Shown: in pieces, positions 5,351 to 8,219 of the stretch
How the letters are laid out: each line of letters starts with the position of its first letter
Position numbering within the stretch: the stretch's first letter is position 1
Assembly: GCA_021817025.1 (NCBI GenBank)
Contig: JAKAWF010000139.1
Location: forward strand, 1 to 8,219
DNA length: 8,219 bases
Direction of reading: 5' to 3'
Source: a bacterium
GTDB lineage: Bacteria; Chloroflexota; Dormibacteria; UBA8260; Bog-877
Translations under genes and position numbers: made by a program
Notes under the pieces: generated by a model
Seen by the model: only the letters and a program-made list of their open reading frames with translations
Told to the model about the DNA's origin: nothing
Database searches by the model: none

Positions 5351-6529
5351 ATGACCACGAACTTGGGGCACGGACTGCGATGGGCGGCGTTGGCCGCCAC
5401 CATGGGAGGGCTGGCACTGGTGGTGGCGGCCTGTGGCTCCACCGCCAACACAACCGCGCCTAAGGCGCAGTTGGTGATTGGCTTCGCCAACCCGATCACT
5501 GGCGCCGAGGCGACCTACGGGGTCAGCGACCTCAACGCGGTCAACATGGCAGCGGCTCAGCTCAACGCCAAGGGCGGTGTCGGCGGCCACAAGATCAAGA
5601 TCATCTCCTGCGACACCAAGGCCGATCCCGCCACCGGAATCGCTTGCGCGCACCTGTTCGTCTCTGACAACGTCAACGCCGTGATCGGTTTCTTCAACTC
5701 GGACATCTCAATCCCTGCCTCCGGAATCCTGAACGCCGCTGGCATTCCGATGGTCTCGGGCGCTTCCACCAACCCCCAGCTCACGCTCCAGGGATTCAAG
5801 AACGTCTTCCGCATCTGCGGTACGGACAACTTTCAGGGTCAGGTCGAGGCCGACTTCCTGTACAACGTCCTACACATCAAGACCGCGGTGGCCATCAATG
5901 ACGAGGAGACCTACGGGCAGGGCGTATCTCAATACTTTGTGTCCAACTTCCAGAAGCTCGGCGGGAAGATCCTGTCCCAGCAAGGGGTCCAGGCGACCAC
6001 CACCGACTTCAGCTCGCTCCTGACCCAGATCAAGAGCCTCAACCCGGGCGCGATTCAGTTCGGAGGGTTCAACCCCGCCGCCGGCCTGCTGGCGAAGCAA
6101 GCCAAGGGCCTGGGTATCAATGTTCCCTTTATCTCAGACGACGGGACCATCGGCCCGCTCTTCTACCAAACGGGCGGCGCGGCCACCGTGGGTGCCTACC
6201 TGTCCAGTGAGCCCGCTCCCCAGGATCTGGCCACGGCCAAGGGTTTCGTCAGCCAGTACGTGAGCAAGTTCGGCAACCAGCCGACTGAGTTCGCCGGCTA
6301 CAACTTCGACTGTGTGTACGTCATCGCGCAGGCGGTCCTGGCGTCGAACTCGATCACTCCGGCGGCCATAATCAAGGGCTTGGCCGGGATTCACACCTAC
6401 CATGGCGTCACCGGCGTGGTCAACTTCGACAGCGTCGGCAACAACGTCACTCCTCAATACCTCATCTACAAGGTTCAGCCCGGGGGCGGGAACACCGTCG
6501 ACTGGAACCCCAACACCAAGGGCGCGTGA
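5351..6529 (+). CDS. ABC transporter substrate-binding lipoprotein, branched-chain amino acid type (Peripla_BP_6)
   Basis: Membrane-anchored extracytoplasmic receptor that captures the substrate and delivers it to LivH/LivM. It has 392 residues. The signal peptide (hydrophobic core about 12-27) ends in the lipobox VVAAC with lipidated Cys28. The binding-protein fold starts at LVIGFANPITG (41-51). Blocks matching E. coli LIV-binding protein by eye are VSGASTNPQLT (135-145, ligand-carboxylate loop), ETYGQGVSQYF (186-196) and FGGFNPAAGLLAKQA (238-252). Ser117, Ala138 and Thr140 match known ligand contacts, but the ammonium-binding Glu of LIV-binding protein (Glu226 from memory) is Ala243 here. 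Cys87 and Cys99 could form a disulfide at a different place from the family's usual one. The ATG at 5351 has GGGAGGG 8 nt upstream. First gene of the transporter operon, 35 bp before livH; the shared promoter motif suggests its ligand relates to the SoxB-like enzyme. Confidence 0.93.
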   Translation: MTTNLGHGLRWAALAATMGGLALVVAACGSTANTTAPKAQLVIGFANPITGAEATYGVSDLNAVNMAAAQLNAKGGVGGHKIKIISCDTKADPATGIACAHLFVSDNVNAVIGFFNSDISIPASGILNAAGIPMVSGASTNPQLTLQGFKNVFRICGTDNFQGQVEADFLYNVLHIKTAVAINDEETYGQGVSQYFVSNFQKLGGKILSQQGVQATTTDFSSLLTQIKSLNPGAIQFGGFNPAAGLLAKQAKGLGINVPFISDDGTIGPLFYQTGGAATVGAYLSSEPAPQDLATAKGFVSQYVSKFGNQPTEFAGYNFDCVYVIAQAVLASNSITPAAIIKGLAGIHTYHGVTGVVNFDSVGNNVTPQYLIYKVQPGGGNTVDWNPNTKGA

Positions 6530-6564
6530 CGGCTCGGCGCTGAGAGCGGGGTGGGGCCGGGGCG

Positions 6565-7473
6565 ATGAGTCTGCAAGAGCTGCTCCAGCAGATCGTGAAC
6601 GGTCTGGTGGTCGGCTCGGTATACGGGCTCGTCGCCCTCGGCTACACCATGGTCTACGGGATCGTGCGCTTGATCAACTTCGCCCAGGGTGCGCTGTTTG
6701 AGGCTGGTGCCTATGTGGGCGTGGTCATCTTCAGCTTGCTTGGGGCCTTCGCCACCCGCCAACCCCTGGTCGGTCTTGTGATCGCAGTGATCGGCTCGGC
6801 GTTGCTGACCGGGGGGCTGGCGTACTTGGTAGAGCGCGTCGCCTACCGGCCGCTCAGAAACGCTCCCCCGCTGGCTCCCTTGGTCAGCTCGCTGGCAACC
6901 TTCTTTCTGATCATAAGCGTCATCCAGGTGATCACAGGCGCCCAGCCCTTGAACTATCCGCAGGTGCTCTCCGTCTCCCCCTGGGTGCTCGGGCCGATTA
7001 CGCTGGCACCGACCTCGCTGCTGATTGCGGTGGTGGCCGTCCTGCTGATGGTGGGGATCCACTTCTACGTGCAGCGCACCAAAATGGGCAAGGCCATGCG
7101 AGCGATCGCGGTCAACCGCAATGCCGCCGCCCTGATGGGGATCAACACCACATGGGTGGTCACCTTCACGTTCATTCTCGGAGGTGCCCTGGCGGCCGTC
7201 GCCGGAGTCCTCTTCGGCGTCGAATACGGGACAGTCACCTACAACATGGGGGAGTTCTACGGCCTGGTGGCCTTCACCGCAGCGGTTCTGGGCGGGATCG
7301 GCAACGTCCCGGGGGCCCTGGTGGGAGGGCTCACGGTAGGCGTCCTGTCAAGCTTTGCGACCATATTCTTGCCCAACCAATGGCAGGAGGCGATAGTGTT
7401 CGCGATCCTCATCCTGGTTCTGGCCGTGCGCCCCCAGGGAATCCTCGGCGAACGGGTCGCGGAGAGAGCATGA
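6565..7473 (+). CDS. livH: Branched-chain amino acid ABC transporter permease LivH
   Basis: Integral-membrane half of the import channel, pairing with LivM. The 302 residues are close to the E. coli length (308). The N-terminal family signature NGLVVGSVYGLVALGYTMVYGIVRLINFAQG (12-42) is intact, followed by repeated hydrophobic segments around 45-60, 67-88, 105-124, 150-168, 196-218, 230-248, 250-268 and 276-288. The cytoplasmic loop MGKAMRAIAVNRNAAALMGI (174-193) should contact the ATPase subunits. The LGGIGNVPGALVGG motif (242-255) and the VRPQGILG ending are typical. The start is ATG 6565 after a G-rich stretch. Its stop overlaps the livM start, so translation is probably coupled. Confidence 0.95.
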   Translation: MSLQELLQQIVNGLVVGSVYGLVALGYTMVYGIVRLINFAQGALFEAGAYVGVVIFSLLGAFATRQPLVGLVIAVIGSALLTGGLAYLVERVAYRPLRNAPPLAPLVSSLATFFLIISVIQVITGAQPLNYPQVLSVSPWVLGPITLAPTSLLIAVVAVLLMVGIHFYVQRTKMGKAMRAIAVNRNAAALMGINTTWVVTFTFILGGALAAVAGVLFGVEYGTVTYNMGEFYGLVAFTAAVLGGIGNVPGALVGGLTVGVLSSFATIFLPNQWQEAIVFAILILVLAVRPQGILGERVAERA

Positions 7474-8219
7474 GCGTACTTGGCCGACTCCGGTTGGGGC
7501 GGCGTCCACGGCCGCTGGCGAACGCCCGTCACGGGATGCGGGTCGCAGTGGTGCTGGCGGCGGTCGTGTTCGCCAGCGCGCCCTACTGGCTGGGCGGGAG
7601 CTACTTCCCGGACATCTGGGTCGACATGGGGCTGTGGTCCATCATCGGCGTCGGGCTCAATGTGGTGATCGGTTTCGCGGGATTGCTCGATCTCGGCTAC
7701 ATGGCCTTCTACGCGATCGGCGGCTACGTCTTCGCCAACGCGGCCCTCTACCACGGCTTCAACCTCTGGGAGACGCTGCCGATCGGCGCGGTGGTGGCCT
7801 TGGTCTCCAGCGCGATCATCGGATTCCCGACTCTGCGGGTCCACGGCGACTATCTGGCGATCATGACCCTCGGCTTCGGCGGGATTGTCTACTTCGCGGC
7901 CGAGAACCTGAGTGCGCTGACTGGAGGCGTCAACGGCCTGTATGGCTGGAAGACGCCGAGCCTGTTGGGGCACCCCTTCATCACCCCTTTGGACTTCTAC
8001 CCGTTCGTGCTGGCGCTTCTGATCGTGGCGGCGCTGGTGACCATGCATCTGCGCACCTCTCGAATCGGACGCGCCTGGGCGTGCATCAAGGATGACGAGA
8101 TCGCCGCCGCCGCATCCGGGATCGCCATCGTCCGTTACAAGCTCTACGCCTACATGCTGGGATCGGTCTGGGCGGGCTTGGCAGGTGCCCTCTTCGCGGC
8201 CAAGGAAGCTTTGATCTCC
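7470..8219 (+). CDS. livM: Branched-chain amino acid ABC transporter permease LivM, first 250 residues, runs off right edge
   Basis: Second permease subunit. The ATG at 7470 overlaps the livH stop (ATGA), the usual sign of translational coupling. A basic N-terminus (RLRLGRRPRPLANARHGMR) precedes the first membrane segment (about 24-45). Family blocks then follow: GLNVVIGFAGLLDLGYMAFY (62-81), TLRVHGDYLAIMTLGFGGIV (121-140), TGGVNGL (151-157) and the ATPase-contact loop RIGRAWACIKDDEIAAAASG (198-217), followed by another membrane segment at the edge. No frameshift or in-frame stop is seen. The rest of livM and the ATPase genes livG and livF are expected to the right. Confidence 0.94.
   Translation, partial: MSVLGRLRLGRRPRPLANARHGMRVAVVLAAVVFASAPYWLGGSYFPDIWVDMGLWSIIGVGLNVVIGFAGLLDLGYMAFYAIGGYVFANAALYHGFNLWETLPIGAVVALVSSAIIGFPTLRVHGDYLAIMTLGFGGIVYFAAENLSALTGGVNGLYGWKTPSLLGHPFITPLDFYPFVLALLIVAALVTMHLRTSRIGRAWACIKDDEIAAAASGIAIVRYKLYAYMLGSVWAGLAGALFAAKEALIS

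Noticed and set aside
4514..5653. Long N-terminal extension of the GntR-family gene, including ATG 5269
   Set aside because: It would cover the transporter promoter and the lipoprotein start. The winged helix begins soon after GTG 5212, which has a perfect AGGAGG.
6475..7062. Minus-strand 195-codon ORF opposite livH
   Set aside because: The translation is His/Gln/Asp-rich, typical of the antisense frame of a membrane protein gene; livH is intact and clearly real.
7257..8048. Minus-strand 263-codon ORF opposite livH/livM
   Set aside because: It is the antisense shadow of two recognisable permeases, with a low-complexity charged composition.
1..8219. tRNA or rRNA genes, CRISPR arrays, insertion sequences, phage or attachment sites
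   Set aside because: I saw no regularly spaced direct repeats, transposase or integrase motifs, or tRNA-like cloverleaf. The coding content is uniform and metabolic, with no sign of recent insertion.

Overview
The window is GC-rich, densely coded bacterial DNA. The organism is probably an actinobacterium or a related high-GC Gram-positive-like lineage. Reasons: proline dehydrogenase and glutamate-semialdehyde dehydrogenase are separate genes rather than a PutA fusion, the solute-binding protein is a lipoprotein with a clear lipobox, and GTG/TTG starts are common. I cannot name a genus from sequence alone.

Layout, left to right. Minus strand, transcribed leftwards: a DadA-type FAD amino-acid dehydrogenase (1704-2954), monofunctional proline dehydrogenase (689-1618) and the N-terminal half of L-glutamate gamma-semialdehyde dehydrogenase (1-630, running off the left edge). 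Divergent from these, plus strand: a SoxB/DAO-family FAD oxidoreductase (3282-4436). Convergent with it, minus strand: a GntR/FCD-family regulator (4514-5212), with a possible 32-residue overlapping ORF at its 3' end. Divergent from the regulator, plus strand: a branched-chain-amino-acid-type ABC importer, made up of a lipoprotein binding protein (5351-6529), the LivH permease (6565-7473) and LivM (7470 to beyond the right edge). The ATPase genes livG and livF are expected just outside the window.

How it works together (inference): the importer brings in an amino or imino acid, the two FAD amine oxidoreductases convert it or a relative, and proline dehydrogenase plus P5C dehydrogenase carry proline to glutamate. 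The set looks like a proline or proline-derivative (D-proline, N-methylproline or betaine-type) utilisation locus with a dedicated ligand-sensing repressor.

The most notable unexplained signal is non-coding. The promoter of the SoxB-like gene (3075-3119) and that of the transporter operon (5254-5298) share one 45-bp layout: TTGAC[A/T], 14 nt, GTTCTATA, 11 nt, TACGGT. That is a consensus-like promoter plus an identical downstream block, which suggests both units answer to one regulator, most simply the GntR protein encoded between them.
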